Numbered from the stretch's first letter, positions 45,903 through 57,830 are shown. The stretch is 64,000 nt of DNA from Bolinopsis microptera (GCF_026151205.1 NC_087078.1:19456265-19520264), one strand, 5' to 3'. Notes: generated by a model not told the origin, from the letters alone. Numbers and translations: made by a program.

Positions 45903-48900
45903 ATGTTTGAGATAGAAAGCTCCCTCGCCCAACTGAACTTATCTGGTGAGAATTTGATATTTAAACGTAATACAAGATTTAAATTTGATCTACAAGTAAA
46001 CCAGTTTTAATCCTTGTTTCTTGTAAAACTAAAATAAAAAGTTCGACTTGCAAATTAATGTATATTCTGACACTTAAATAGAGTTTGATGATATTAACTT
46101 AATCCACTAATAATATCATTCATATAATCACTAATCAGCGGTTTAAGTTAATTTTGAAAAGTCATAGTCCGAGAGTAATAAAAGTGTTTTTCAGATGTCC
46201 AGTCTGACCTTTGGGGAGATTTCGCAATAACGATGACAGAAGAGCAAAAAACTGGGGTAGCAAATGTTCTGTCGGGAAAGGATGTCGTGGCAGCAATGCC
46301 GACTGGCAGCGGGAAGTCGCTTATCTTCCAAAGTATTACCTACTCGGCGGTCAAGCGAGGACTGAACTGCATAACATTGATAATAACACCATTAAAAGCA
46401 ATTTCATATACTCACGTTACCACATTCAAAGAAAAGGTTGGTGAAGTATCTTTATCGGACATATTCTTATTTTTAGCAGTGCTGATTTTTATAGCTATTA
46501 CCAGCTATTATCAGCTATTATCAGCTATTATCAGCCATGGTTCGACAATTTCCTTTATTCAATTTAAAAGCAATCGTTCTATGTGACTTTTAAAACTCAG
46601 GGTACCCATGATTAAAAACAGTATTCATCTCTCCGTAAGCGGAAGCACTCACAAAATTACAAAACTAATTGCAGTTTAGGGTCCGATGCTTGGATGCGGC
46701 AATTGATGATGTGGAGGCATTCAAAGGAAATGATTACAATGCGTTGGTGGTTCAGCCTGAGCTACTTGTCAGCTCTAAAGGAAAATTAGTGAGTGACAGT
46801 CGTTGATTATGCCAGATTGGAAACAAAATTATTTAAGAGTGATGTAGGACAGATTCTTAGGACTTAATGTGATAATACCTTGTACACTTATGACTTAAAA
46901 TACCTTGAAACCCCTTCGTTAGCTCTGAAATGACCGTACAATTTTTGTATCGTTAACTTACTGCAGATATTAGACGCTGTTGGAGAAAGGTGTACGCTGT
47001 ATGTGATAGATGAAGCTCATTGTTTAAAAACTTGGGGAGGAGGAGAACGGCCATTTAGAAAGAATTTTAAAGATCTCTCGCAGACAATCGCAAAATTAAA
47101 GGTAAGTCTTAATTTGAATCAGCAACTTTGTAGCAAAATTCGGTTGGTCTAGTAATCAGCACTAAAAAATACCTGTTAAATTTTTGTTTGAGTCATGATT
47201 CATATCTTAAGGTTTCAAATCATCTATGATCCGTCACCCACCACACCGTTTTCCTATTAAAGAGTAAGCAAATCATCAAAAATTAAATAGATGATCATTG
47301 AAACTCTTCAAATTCCGGACACTTTACAGTGCTTCAAAGTGTTTGTACTTTGTAAGCTAACTTTGTGTTTATTTTTATCAGAATAGACCAGTTATTCTTT
47401 GCCTCACTGCAACGATGAGCGAAATTTCTGAGAAAGTGACGATGAAAAGCCTGGGTATCGATCCGAAAACTGTAACCAAAATAGTAAAGAACCCAGTGAA
47501 CAGACGCATCAGTTATCATAACAGTAAGGGATGCCTCAATATACAGCCACTGATCGAACTTCTTTGTGCGGGAACCTGCCCAAGAGTGATCATATTTGAA
47601 AGTAGCTTGGTGAAGTGCGGAGAACGATATCTTGAAATGAAAGAGGTTTTCTAATAATTTGTTTTATAAATATTCCATGAGGCTCAGTCAGCAATACATC
47701 CGATCTAAAATTATATTGAAGTACACATTTTCAATAACTAATTATAAAACTTTTAATATTTCAAAACCGACAATGTGACAATAAAAACTTCAGGCCCTAT
47801 GTGATGCTGAGAGACCCGACCTGGTGGAAACAGTTGAGGTATTTCACTCCCAAATACCCGACATAAAACAAAACGAGATAGCCTCAAGCTTGATGACAGA
47901 GAATGGGATGGTGAGAATTGTTATCGCTACAAGTGCCCTAAGTATGGGGTTCGATGCAATAGGTAATTGTTACTATCTTAAGACTAAAAACAAAACAAAA
48001 AATAGAATAAGATACAGAAAAAAATCAAACAAATTATGCAAAACAATTAGCATGATTTAATAAGATGACATCTGCAATGAATGATTAAAATAAATGTTCT
48101 ACCTCACAGGAGTTCAGTACGTCATTCATGTACAAATGACAAAAACCCTCGAAGATTTTCTACAGATGTCCGGTGAGCTAAGCTTTGACGGTTTTTAAAT
48201 CATTCTTTGTGCTTGCGTACGCATTTTGATTTAACACGACCTTAGAAATGCTTCCAACCAACTACGCTACCACAAAACTTTAGCAATATATGATCCGTCG
48301 AATATTTTTTTGGAACCATCCGCTTACATATAAAAGCTACAAGTACATCTTTGAGGTTTTAAATTCAGATTCCCGTACAGGCCGAGCAGGACGGAAAGAG
48401 CATTTCAAAGCGTGCTGCCTTCTCTTTACAGATGACAAAACACGTGACATGGAGAAGTGCTGCGATCTGTATCGCAAACAAATGGATCAATGTCGAAGAA
48501 TGTTTCAGTCTTTGTACTTTGATGGTAAGTTAGACAATAATTATATTAGTGCAATGAGTAAATTAAAGCGTTTTACGGCGTGTGGGTACAGCGAATAGGT
48601 ATTATCAAGCAGACTAAAACTTAAAATACAAATTCAAAAACTTACCACATCCACGCTTTGCATGGCCGTGCTCCAGAGTCATCTTCTAAGTAATCGTTCA
48701 TGACTCATATGGTATCTTTTTCACCTGCAGAGTTGGACGAATTAAAAATTCAGGGTGACACTTATTAATGCTTTTTATACAAAGTTACAAACGGGTTACA
48801 ACTAAGTCTTCATATTATAATTATGTATCCTGGGTTTAGATAGGATATTACCCGCTTAAACATTTCCATCTTGTTACATAATACTCAAAAAATGTAATAG

Positions 48901-49693
48901 ATTTGTAGTGTTATAATTAGTTTAAACTTAACTAAGACTAAAAGTTTAACTTTAGACAAAACTTTAGAAAAAAACTCGAAATTTATCGAGGGGAAAGATT
49001 ATACAGTCTAGATTGCTAGATAAAAAGATATTAGACGATTAATAACTGAAAATTCGCACTCCTTTTTTAATTGACAACGACACTTGTTAGGGGAATGCGA
49101 GCCACACGACAATGTGGAAAACGATGGCTGCTGCGATATCTGTGACCCAGTTGTGAGTGACAACTTACTTAGGAATTTGTCAAAAGACAAACCGTCATCA
49201 ACCTCAAGTTACAAAGGTAATAACTAATTAATCACTATTTTGGAGAACATGAAATAGTTACACCAATTCTACAACTGTTGGTGTAAGATTTTATCTTTGA
49301 TATTGCACAGATTCGAGGTTGGATATCGTTTGATATTGGCTTAATTTCACAAAACTTCGCGTTATAAAGATGTTTTAATTGTTTAGTGGATCTAAAATTA
49401 TTAAAAACATCATCACTTTGACAAAAACATACTTTTCAGAGTTGGTTTTATGCAGAAGAGTAGCAGATAAAGACAAAGAAGACTTCAAAAAAGCTCTGGA
49501 ATACCAACAAACGTTCTACACCAACGAGATGCCGTTCGTTGATATTGGCTTAACGGACGGTATCGTTGCTTTGCTCGTTGCACATGTCAACAAAATAGCC
49601 AGCAGAGACGATATTCATCAATTAGTGCCGGGCTTAAGTGAAATCGTAGTAAAGGATATAATCTCGATTGTTAAAGACCTTTTTGATTTTTAA
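45903..49693 (+). CDS. RecQ-type DNA helicase, 521 aa, 10 exons, intact
   Basis: Exons: 45903-45945, 46195-46436, 46675-46788, 46967-47101, 47382-47645, 47794-47962, 48110-48172, 48369-48524, 49091-49216, 49440-49693. Every junction is GT-AG and in phase; the total is 1,566 nt. RecQ motifs in order: Q-motif Gln32, Walker A AAMPTGSGKSLIF (49-56), Ia ITPLKAI, QPELL, DEAH box VIDEAHCLKTWGG (148-151), III LTATMSE, IV VIIFESS, V VIATSALSMGFDAIG, VI SRTGRAGR, and the RecQ zinc module (CRRMFQSLYFDGEC...CCDIC). The ~85-residue C-terminus is unrecognised; no HRDC domain is evident. RecQ enzymes unwind DNA 3' to 5' using ATP. The gene starts 519 bp after the transposase stop in the same orientation, so it probably assists transposition or repair of the donor site. 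Confidence 0.88.
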
Positions 49694-49924
49694 ATCTTCT
49701 TTATTTCTCATTAGCCTTGGTGAAGTACCATGTAACAACTATATACATATAATAGGGACTTGGTTTTGCTAAATTTTATTTTACAGATTCTGTTAATGAA
49801 ATTCCATATTGACACTATTGATCTTGCAGAAACATAGAGAATCTACCATTTATTTTAAATTGCAGCATAAAATTACTATTAGTAGATATTAATTTGTTTA
49901 TCAGTGACAAGATTCGTTAAATTA

Positions 49925-50106
49925 ATAAGTATGAGTAGACAACTTGATATTTTGATTTTTGTTTCTGACATAACCAACCGGGAGGTCGTTGATAATCAAG
50001 TCCCCAGATACATTTCTGGTCCAAAGGTTGCCTGGTCGTAACTGTTAACACCATCAAGATCTGACTACTCCACTGCCTGAAATAATTTCTATTATATTTT
50101 GGCCTA
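49925..50106 (-). other. Possible decayed coding exon
   Basis: After a good acceptor (AAATTATTTCAG) the minus strand reads SDLDGVNSYDQATFGPEMYL and, one base out of frame, GDLIINDLPVGYVRNKNQN. These look like one protein segment broken by an indel, but a third frame is also open, so this may be chance. The rest of 49,694-51,300 shows no gene. It holds two hairpins: GTCTGTGTAAGT/ACTTACACGGAC at 50341-50370 and GGTATTTACTTA/TAAGTAAATACC at 50994-51019. Confidence 0.25.
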
Positions 50107-51310
50107 AATAAGCTGATCAGCGCTGACAAAATCTCGATATTTAGATTAAAACATATTCAGTTGATAAAACTTTCTCTGACTCACCATTTGGTACCATTAA
50201 CATATTATACTTGTTAACAGTATCTGATTAGTTTCCACGCATTGCAGGAGTATGGGCTAATGATACAGACGAAATTAACTTTGACTAGACTAAGAAAAAT
50301 ATAAAGCTTAATAATGTCCAAATATAGCTCGTCAAAATTAGTCTGTGTAAGTATAATAACTTACACGGACCGGCCAGGTTGCAAATCTCACATATCTCTT
50401 ATTTAACGTAATTAAATAAATCCAAATAGTAATTACGCCTAAGTCACAATCATTATGTTAAACGAAGAAATCGAGTTAAACACTATATTTTAAAGTTTTC
50501 TCACGCTTCGAATCTATGTTATTTCGATTTAGAATGATCAAACTTGTTATGACAGCTCATTAAAACAATTAGGCCCCGCGATCGATGCAAATGTATTTCT
50601 TCAAAAGCTAATGTACCAGTCACACAAAGCAATTTTTCACTGATTATACGAAATGTTCTAATTTCGAAGCGTAAATATGAAACACTGTTTTAGTTAAACC
50701 ATATCTAAATTGGGTTGCCATTTCATTCTGATGCAGAAAATAATTAGGCAAGAATAAAGTTGATGATTTAAATACCAAAAGAGCAACAGGCTGCAGTTCT
50801 GCAAGCTGATAAGCAGCAACAAATTACCAATCATGGACCCTCAGTTCTCACGCTTAAAATTTGAGCATTATCAAATTGGTGTTACAATTATCAAAACGTA
50901 TCAAGCCAGCTCGAAAAACAAATATCAAAAGACCACTGTAAATTATCTTCTTCAGGCAATGCAATAAAAAGAGAAGCTCATATGATAAACTACGGTATTT
51001 ACTTATGTAAGTAAATACCAGCTAACAGACTCCACAAATACCTCCTGCAATATGAGATCACTGATCACATCGCATTAATGTCATGACACAGCTGGTAGGG
51101 CAAAAGAAACACATGAAACCACAGAGAAGCTTAAAATAGTATAACACAATTGACAACGGTACAAAAACCTAACATCAAACTAACTTGCATTGATTCAAGC
51201 ATTGGATTTAATTGATTATTTAATTTATAATAATTGATTAGATAACACAAACTAGATAAACTGCTGCTTGATATTACAAGCTCTCCAAGATCTGAGAGTG
51301 ATACTGATTA

Positions 51311-51402
51311 TAGATAAGATTATAGATAAGAAATGATAGATAAGAAGTGATAGATAAGAAGTAATAGATAAGAAGTGATAGATTAGAAGTGATAGATAAG
51401 AA
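51311..51402. repeat. Short minisatellite (GATAGATAAGAAGT-like)
   Basis: About six to seven imperfect copies of a ~14-bp unit. Downstream (51545-51840) the right subterminal part of the giant element is unusually GC-rich, with two TCACGTGA octamers at 51629 and 51743. Confidence 0.8.
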
Positions 51403-52456
51403 GTCCTTCGAGGAATGAATCAACAATGAGCAGCAAGCGAATAACATGTAGCGTCGGAAAAATAACGAGCATACAACACGTACCAAGTACAGAGCGATTG
51501 AAACATAGCTTCTAGAATAATCCACATTCTTCTAGAACGGATCCAACGCGTGCTAAGATATACCATGTGACAATGTCAGATGATTCAAATCTGACGTCGC
51601 AATTGATTGAAATATATCACGCGCTGCATCACGTGACACAGTTTTCGGCCAATCGTAACCGCGCGTCTTGGTCACGCTTGGAGTACAGCGCTCACTTTCA
51701 GCGTGATCAAATTCTGGCCTTGTAATTGGTTGCGCGCGCACGTCACGTGACGTATCTCGTAGCCAATGTCATTCTACGGCACAAATCTGCCGTAAAACTC
51801 CTCGTTTTTCTATGGTCTGGCCCGATGGCAAGAGCTACGAAGTAGCGCGCGCCGGGCCAGATCATTAACAATGGTCAAGTGTACCGTTCGCTTTATCCGA
51901 AGGGAAAAATGATACTTTACGTAACGCGCGATTTACGTCTTGGTAGCTAAATTATTCAAGCGCTATTTGTCAGAGCGACACAAATACGCGCGGCGCGAGC
52001 GCTTGCGCGGCTCTCTTGTCCACCACTCATGTTTACATCGTACCAGGCAATGGTTCAGTTTAATTATGGTAAGGGCACAGCCTGTCAAAAACCCTTTTCG
52101 GATGATCCGTCGACACCGCCTGAAGGTGACTGCATAATAACGGATCATCGTGGAATCAAACGTTAATAAGCTTGCAGCTTCCGATGTCAATGTATTCATC
52201 CTGGTGTCGCATGCTTGAACTGGTTTTGGACCTCTTCATGCTTTTAATTTATTTATTATTGTTATTTAGTATTATGAGCTGATGTGTACATATACATACG
52301 GTATCTAAAAATTAAGCGTATAGCGAGCATATTTAAACAATTTTCAAGCAATAATGTATTGCAAGCAGCTTCAACTTAAATATCGCATAAAAATCATTTA
52401 ACTCAAAACTAAAATTTTATTGGAATATAGGAAAAACTAAAATAAAATTAATGTCA

Positions 52457-52560
52457 GACCCGTCGCCACTCTCAGCAGTCAACCAGGGCTCATAAAAGCT
52501 TAACAGCGCCTGGGTCCGTTCACCAACTGTGCTAATGTGAGTGGCGGTGTGGTAAGACCC
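52457..52560. other. Compact GC-rich segment with long-range pairing
   Basis: GACCCGTCGCCACTC at the left can pair with GAGTGGCGGTGTGGTAAGACC at the right, enclosing ~60 nt. It stands out from AT-rich flanks. It does not match a tRNA or 5S rRNA that I can recognise; it may be a SINE head or a structured RNA. Flanking sequence 51,888-52,456 and 52,561-52,884 shows no gene. Confidence 0.3.
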
Positions 52561-52884
52561 ATTTTTAACAGCGTGAATATTTATTAAATACAAGCGCGCT
52601 AGCTGCTAGCATACTTGTTTCATTTAATTTTAAATCAAATTTATTCGGATATATATTTATTGATTATGTATTGAATTGGTGATAAATAATAAAATTGTCT
52701 TTTCTCAAAAAATTGTCTTTTCTCTAATCACTATACACTGTCACGGAACTTTTTCAATCTGTTCTCTACTGGCTCTGAACGACTATTTAAATGTTAAAAC
52801 CTTTTTTAATTGTATCTGATCCCAACCATAACCCTTTCCCAACCTCTGATCACAAAAGCATGAGCCTATGCTAAAATTCTAACC

Positions 52885-53008
52885 TTGACGGATGTTACTG
52901 GTCTAAATTTCTTCGAAGTAGCGCGCGCCGCTTTCTTCTCGAAATGTTGGCCCGATGGCAAGTGCTACGAAGTAGCGCGCGCCGGGCCAGATCATTAACA
53001 ATGGTCAA
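52885..53008. mobile_element. 124-bp MITE, second internal-deletion derivative of the 23.8-kb element
   Basis: It starts TTGACGGATGTTACTGGTCT and ends ATTAACAATGGTCAA, joining ~63 bp of the left end to ~60 bp of the right end of the giant element. Flanks TTCTAACC (52877-52884) and TCCTAACC (53009-53016) are an 8-bp duplication with one mismatch. It lies ~1 kb beyond the giant element. From 53,009 to 55,005 I see no supported gene; 53,150-53,420 is GC-rich with CACGTGGTGAC-type repeats and small hairpins. Confidence 0.87.
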
Positions 53009-55012
53009 TCCTAACCCTAATAGAGAAATTCGACAACCTTGCTTTTAAGGTCATATCACGTGATCAAGATAATTTTTTGCCAATATCTCGTCAGGGGAAT
53101 ATTTTAACCCTATAATTGCTTTTTCACCTAACCATGTGCTTTCTCGAGGCCGGGCGGGCGGGCGCGCGCTACTGCAAGCGCAAGGGCTCTGGATAGAGCA
53201 AACTATCCAGTAGGTGAAACCTTTAACTTTGGTTTCACGTCGTGATCACTGATCCTCGTTGTCTTTTCACGTAGTCGTGATATGCTTGTATCACGTGGTG
53301 ACCCCCACGTGGTGACTCCCACTGTCGACGATACAGGGGGAGCCGTGCACTTTGTGCGCTGCGGGTCATACAACGTATGATAACGATATGCAGCCGCGGC
53401 GGGCCTACAACGTGAGGTAAGATAGCCGAGGAGTGTTAATTTTTGAAAGGCAATTTAAAAAAATTTAAAAGTGATACTGATCGTGCTTCGGCCATCATAA
53501 AAACATTATGTCATCGGGCTGGCTATGGCCGGGTGCATATGCAAAGTTATACAATTAATCATGTTTCAGAAATTTGTAGCGCGATGCACTTCTGGGCCGC
53601 GTCGCACATCCAATAATACTTTTTTCAACCTTCGTTTAGTCAGAAATCTGGTAATAATATACTGTCGTATAAATATTTTTTGGTGTATGGTAAGATCGAG
53701 CGCTCGCCTTACCATACAAGAAATTGTCCGACATTGTAACGAACGACAGCACTGTTACGACGTTGTTGCACTCCTCAGTAGTCGATTTACCTGGCCTTGA
53801 TCCATAGCCTTTACTTAAAGGTTTCATGTTTTACTTATTTCGCTAATTAATCAAAACTCTCTTCATCAGATAAGAATTGCTGTTCAGCTGTTATGTTGGA
53901 CTGTTAGCAATTTTCTTGAAGCACTGTCAACTGTTTGCAGTTTGCCGAAAATCATACTGATGTCTTTCGCTTTCGTCGTATGAAATGGACAATTTTTCTT
54001 TTTATCACTTGTGATATGCTGACATAGAAGACTTTTGACTTTCCGATGTTATTCTTTCATTTTTGCTGCATGGCATTTGATATAATTGGATATATTTTGT
54101 TGTCTCTTAGGACCAATGAACATTCTGGATCCTACGTTTATAGGGCGTCTCTTTATCCAATCTTCAATTATGTTATCCTGATTGTTTGGCTGAGTCGATG
54201 GAGCCATGTGCGGGTGTTATTTTAATAACACATTTTATTTCATAATACCGCGTTTTATTTTGTATATTATTATCCCTAATTTCAGTGTATAGATAGGTTG
54301 TAACAGCATAGACCATATAAATCTATGGTACATGGCGGACTCAAGCTGCAACCTTGAATTTTCCAGTTAAAAGTTATACCAGTGACCACTATTCAACCAA
54401 GTCCTTTAAAGAAGCCATCTATCCAAATCTTAGCCCTTAGTGATCTAATTAGTAGATGACCGACTATAACTGGGTGCCAAATCGGGATATTGAGACTCTC
54501 ACAACATTTCTTCCCTCACTGAAGATTTATTTGAATACAATTCTTATGTAATAAGAGGTTAAAACAACCTCCTTGGCCTCCAACCTCTGGCCATGATACT
54601 GCAGGTTACTCAAGTTTAAAGATCAGTAGTAACTAGGTATTTAATTTACTTATTTTGAAATGTTTCAAACAGTTACATCAAATCGATTTGGAACAGGGAG
54701 TTGTAGAGAAAGTGTTGTAACAAAAGTTGTACGCTTTCAAGATCCTACCCTAAAAAATTGATTTACTTAACAGACCAAAATGTCTTAAATTTCTGGCTCT
54801 TAGAGTGCTTCTGTTAGTGTTACCATGGTTACTTCAGGCTTATGAATATGACAGACACATGCTCTATGTGTTTATAGTCTATGATTTCAACTAATTTTAC
54901 TGCGAATAATGTAATTTTAACACTGTTTATTTGTTGGCCTGTTGTTTTCGTAATTGTAAGCTGTTATTAAAACCAATTAAGTTCTCAACAAATTTTTCAC
55001 TCCAGAAATTTG

Positions 55013-56629
55013 ATGACATTGTCAGTAATCCAAGTCCAAGAAGTTCAAGAAGTTGCAGAGGTTGACATTATTTCAACAAATGGAACTGTTAAGGTTCGAT
55101 CAACTACAATAAAACCTAAGAAGAAGAAGGTTCGTGTTTACTTGACCCGTACCAGCCTTCCTTCCTATTTACTGACAGATTCTCTGAAAGAGCTAGGATT
55201 CAGAGTTGATTTAATAGAATCTTCTTTTTTGCTAGCTGCCCACAGCAAGTTAAAATGCGATCTTCTTTGGTGTGGTTGTGAACATGATGAGGCTGTTCCA
55301 GCTAAACTGCAAAATAGGATACCGGCCATGAAGTTTGCTTGTAGAAAAGGTCCCATGTGCCAGTTGGTTAATCTAATGCATGAGCTCTTTCCTGGGCATT
55401 TCACATTCTTACCAATGTCATGGCCTATTCCCAGTCAGTATGCTGCTTTCTGTCATTATGCTTTTACTCAAAAGGATCCGAAGAATCCTCAGTTTTTTAT
55501 TTTGAAACCTGATGAAGGATCACAAGGTGATGGCATATATCTCTTCAAATCTCCAATGGACATTACCCAAGGAACAATGTCTCGTAATTGTGTAGTTCAG
55601 AATTATATACACAATCCTCTCCTGATTGAAAACTATAAGTTTGATCTGAGACTGTATGTCCTCATTTCTAAACTTGATCCACTTGAAGCTTATTTGTGCA
55701 AAGAGGGTCTGGCAAGATTTTGTACAGAGAAGTATGAAAAACCAAGCACAAAAAATCTTGCAAAATCATACATGCATCTCACTAACTACTCCGTGAACAA
55801 ATATAGCTCTGACTTCAACCGGGCAGAAGAAGTATCAGAGGGTTCTAAACGAACTGTGACCTCAGTTATGAAAACATTGGAGGCATTGGGCCATGACACT
55901 GAGAAAATATGGACATCAATCAAAGACATAGTGTTCAAGACTTTGATTTGTATTGCACCTCTAACAAAAGTAGAGCAACTCAACATGGACAATTTCAAGC
56001 CTAGCACCACCCAACACTTTCACTTGCTAGGCTTTGATATTTTGCTGGATGAAAATTTGAATCCATTTCTACTAGAAATCAATGGTTTTCCAAGCATGAG
56101 AACTGACTCAGAAATTTATGATGATCTGATGCAGAAAACGACTGTTCCCAGTCCTGTTGATGAAAAAGTTAAGAAAACTGCTCTAAAAGGAGCTCTTCAT
56201 ATACTGTTCAAAAATAAAGTTGATGAATCGTACTGTCCCGTTGTTGGCCCAGAAATATCGGATGACAGAAAACCTTATTTGATCTTTGAAGATTGTCGAA
56301 AGCTGTTCACTCTCTTCCTGAAGAAGTCAACACTACGCAAGGGTTCCATGTTGGGTTCATCCGGATTCAGGTCATTTGTGCGGTCTTGTAAAATACTCAG
56401 AATAATACCAGGTGTTACAAATGCAGACATGGACTTACTTTACATCAGTATCATTCAACAGAGCGATCAAAGCAGCCAGAAATGTTTATCATTCCTCTCA
56501 TTTTATAGACTGGTGTTAACTTTGGCAGTAAGAAAGTTTCCTGATGAGCTCCGATATCTGGCATTGAAGCAATTCATCGACTTGTGTTTTGCCAACTATG
56601 CTGCTCCAACCAAATACCACTTCATTTAG
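55013..56629 (+). CDS. Tubulin tyrosine ligase-like (TTLL) polyglutamylase, uninterrupted ORF
   Basis: TTLL enzymes add glutamates to tubulin tails with an ATP-grasp core. The 538-aa frame contains ATP-grasp signatures FFILKPDEGSQGDGIYLFKS, VVQNYIHNPLLIENYKFDLR, YMHLTNYSVNKYSSDFN and FDILLDENLNPFLLEINGFP, with the catalytic Glu/Asn pair (LLEIN) intact. The TKNL, TGSKRT-like and LDPLEAY blocks resemble the TTLL11/13 branch from memory, but the subfamily is not certain. Start taken at ATG 55013; the frame is also open 3 nt earlier. TTTTTCACTCCAG ends at 55005, seven bases before, a good 3' splice site, so the message has a 5' UTR intron or a trans-spliced leader. No coding introns, unlike ZFPL1 and flower: either an old retrocopy or a lineage that lost introns. 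From 56,630 to 57,830 there is no gene. Confidence 0.87.
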   Translation: MTLSVIQVQEVQEVAEVDIISTNGTVKVRSTTIKPKKKKVRVYLTRTSLPSYLLTDSLKELGFRVDLIESSFLLAAHSKLKCDLLWCGCEHDEAVPAKLQNRIPAMKFACRKGPMCQLVNLMHELFPGHFTFLPMSWPIPSQYAAFCHYAFTQKDPKNPQFFILKPDEGSQGDGIYLFKSPMDITQGTMSRNCVVQNYIHNPLLIENYKFDLRLYVLISKLDPLEAYLCKEGLARFCTEKYEKPSTKNLAKSYMHLTNYSVNKYSSDFNRAEEVSEGSKRTVTSVMKTLEALGHDTEKIWTSIKDIVFKTLICIAPLTKVEQLNMDNFKPSTTQHFHLLGFDILLDENLNPFLLEINGFPSMRTDSEIYDDLMQKTTVPSPVDEKVKKTALKGALHILFKNKVDESYCPVVGPEISDDRKPYLIFEDCRKLFTLFLKKSTLRKGSMLGSSGFRSFVRSCKILRIIPGVTNADMDLLYISIIQQSDQSSQKCLSFLSFYRLVLTLAVRKFPDELRYLALKQFIDLCFANYAAPTKYHFI

Positions 56630-57830
56630 TTAGGGTTTTGTAAATTTTGCAAAATTTTGATAAAACTGTGAATACATTATTATGTTTGAAATTATAGAGA
56701 AGTAATTGGAATCATTGATAATTGAATTTATTAGGTGCTTTATCATACTGTTATTAACGCAAACTATAGCTATGTAAGTTAATGTATAATGTACAATACG
56801 ATTTATTGGATCAAATTATTCGTTTTTAGTTAAAAGTCATACAAATACTAACCAAAAATTATGTTATATTCTTAATATGATAATACGATTTAAACATCTT
56901 TTTTAAACTTTATAAACTGTATAGTGTGTAAAGATACATATTCTGGTCATTACCCGTATTTTCCCTTAATGATGCAATTCTTTTTCTAACTATTGAGTAA
57001 GGTGAAGTTATATAGATCAGAGATTTTTAATGAGATTTAAAACAAAGTATTCTGATGCATTGTGCAGGGTTAAGTTTATTAAACATTCAAGACTGGTAAG
57101 TGGTATATGTCGATAATTTCACTAACTGTATGTATTTTAGCTACAATTCGCTCTGGTGCCAAGAATTCATAGCGACGATAAACCACTTATTTGTTATTAA
57201 ATCTTCTGCGATTTTCAACATTGAATTATTTGTTAAAGTCGTTTAGGTCTTTAGGTATAATGATAAGTTCTAGGTGTACGATCTAATTATTTCTAATATC
57301 TCTTATATTTCTGCCTGAGGTTGCAGGTATGGAGTTCAATTTGTGTTTAAATTTGTAAAACGTATTTTCTTTGATGTAAATGATTATTGTCTTTTATTAT
57401 AAGATTGGTAACTCGTGTTTTATAAATAACTCGTGTTTTTTATAACAGTCAACAAAAAACGAAGTTTCCTTCTTAATCTCTACAATCCCAGTATTAAAAT
57501 GTAATTTCCAGCAACTAAATTAAATTTGTACGGTCAACTTGATACCAGAATCGAGAACTTATAACTGCATTAACGTTAAAATGTTTACTTAAAGCGATAG
57601 GATCCCCATGAGAAGTGGCTTCTAACATGGGTGACGACTTCCTCAATTCATCTCTGTGTATCTGGGTGAGTTAATTGAGTACAGATTAGCTTTGATCTAC
57701 ATTCCACATGAATAATTCTCTACAAGTAGCGGACAACTGTTCACTTTCTTAGATCTTTATTAATCTGTCATCTTTAATTCATTGTACTCTCGAACACTTT
57801 TTGTGTATGGCCATGGTGCAGTCTTACTAT

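Larger units (their letters stand above)
28085..51878 (+). mobile_element. Candidate giant DNA transposon (23.8 kb) carrying GDQ-motif transposase and RecQ helicase genes
   Basis: The left end TTGACGGATGTTACTCGTCT starts at 28085 and the right end ATTAACAATGGTCAA stops at 51878. Immediately outside both is GTGTACCGT (28076-28084 and 51879-51887), a perfect 9-bp target duplication 23.8 kb apart. The terminal repeats are short and imperfect (TTGACggATGTTA against TTGACcATTGTTA). Each end also carries CGAAGTAGCGCGCGCCG in direct orientation (28114-28130, 51838-51854). The same two ends, joined, form the MITEs at 25605 and 52885. Three genes and a satellite lie inside. The 8-9-bp duplication fits several superfamilies (hAT, Mutator-like, Zisupton/KDZ); I cannot assign one. 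Confidence 0.85.

Noticed and set aside
28085-51878. Helitron interpretation because a helicase is encoded
   Set aside because: The helicase is RecQ-type and not Pif1-type, there is no Rep/HUH motif, and a target duplication is present, which Helitrons do not make.
52457-52560. Candidate 5S rRNA or tRNA
   Set aside because: No A/B/C-box spacing or cloverleaf that I could draw; kept only as an unexplained structured segment.
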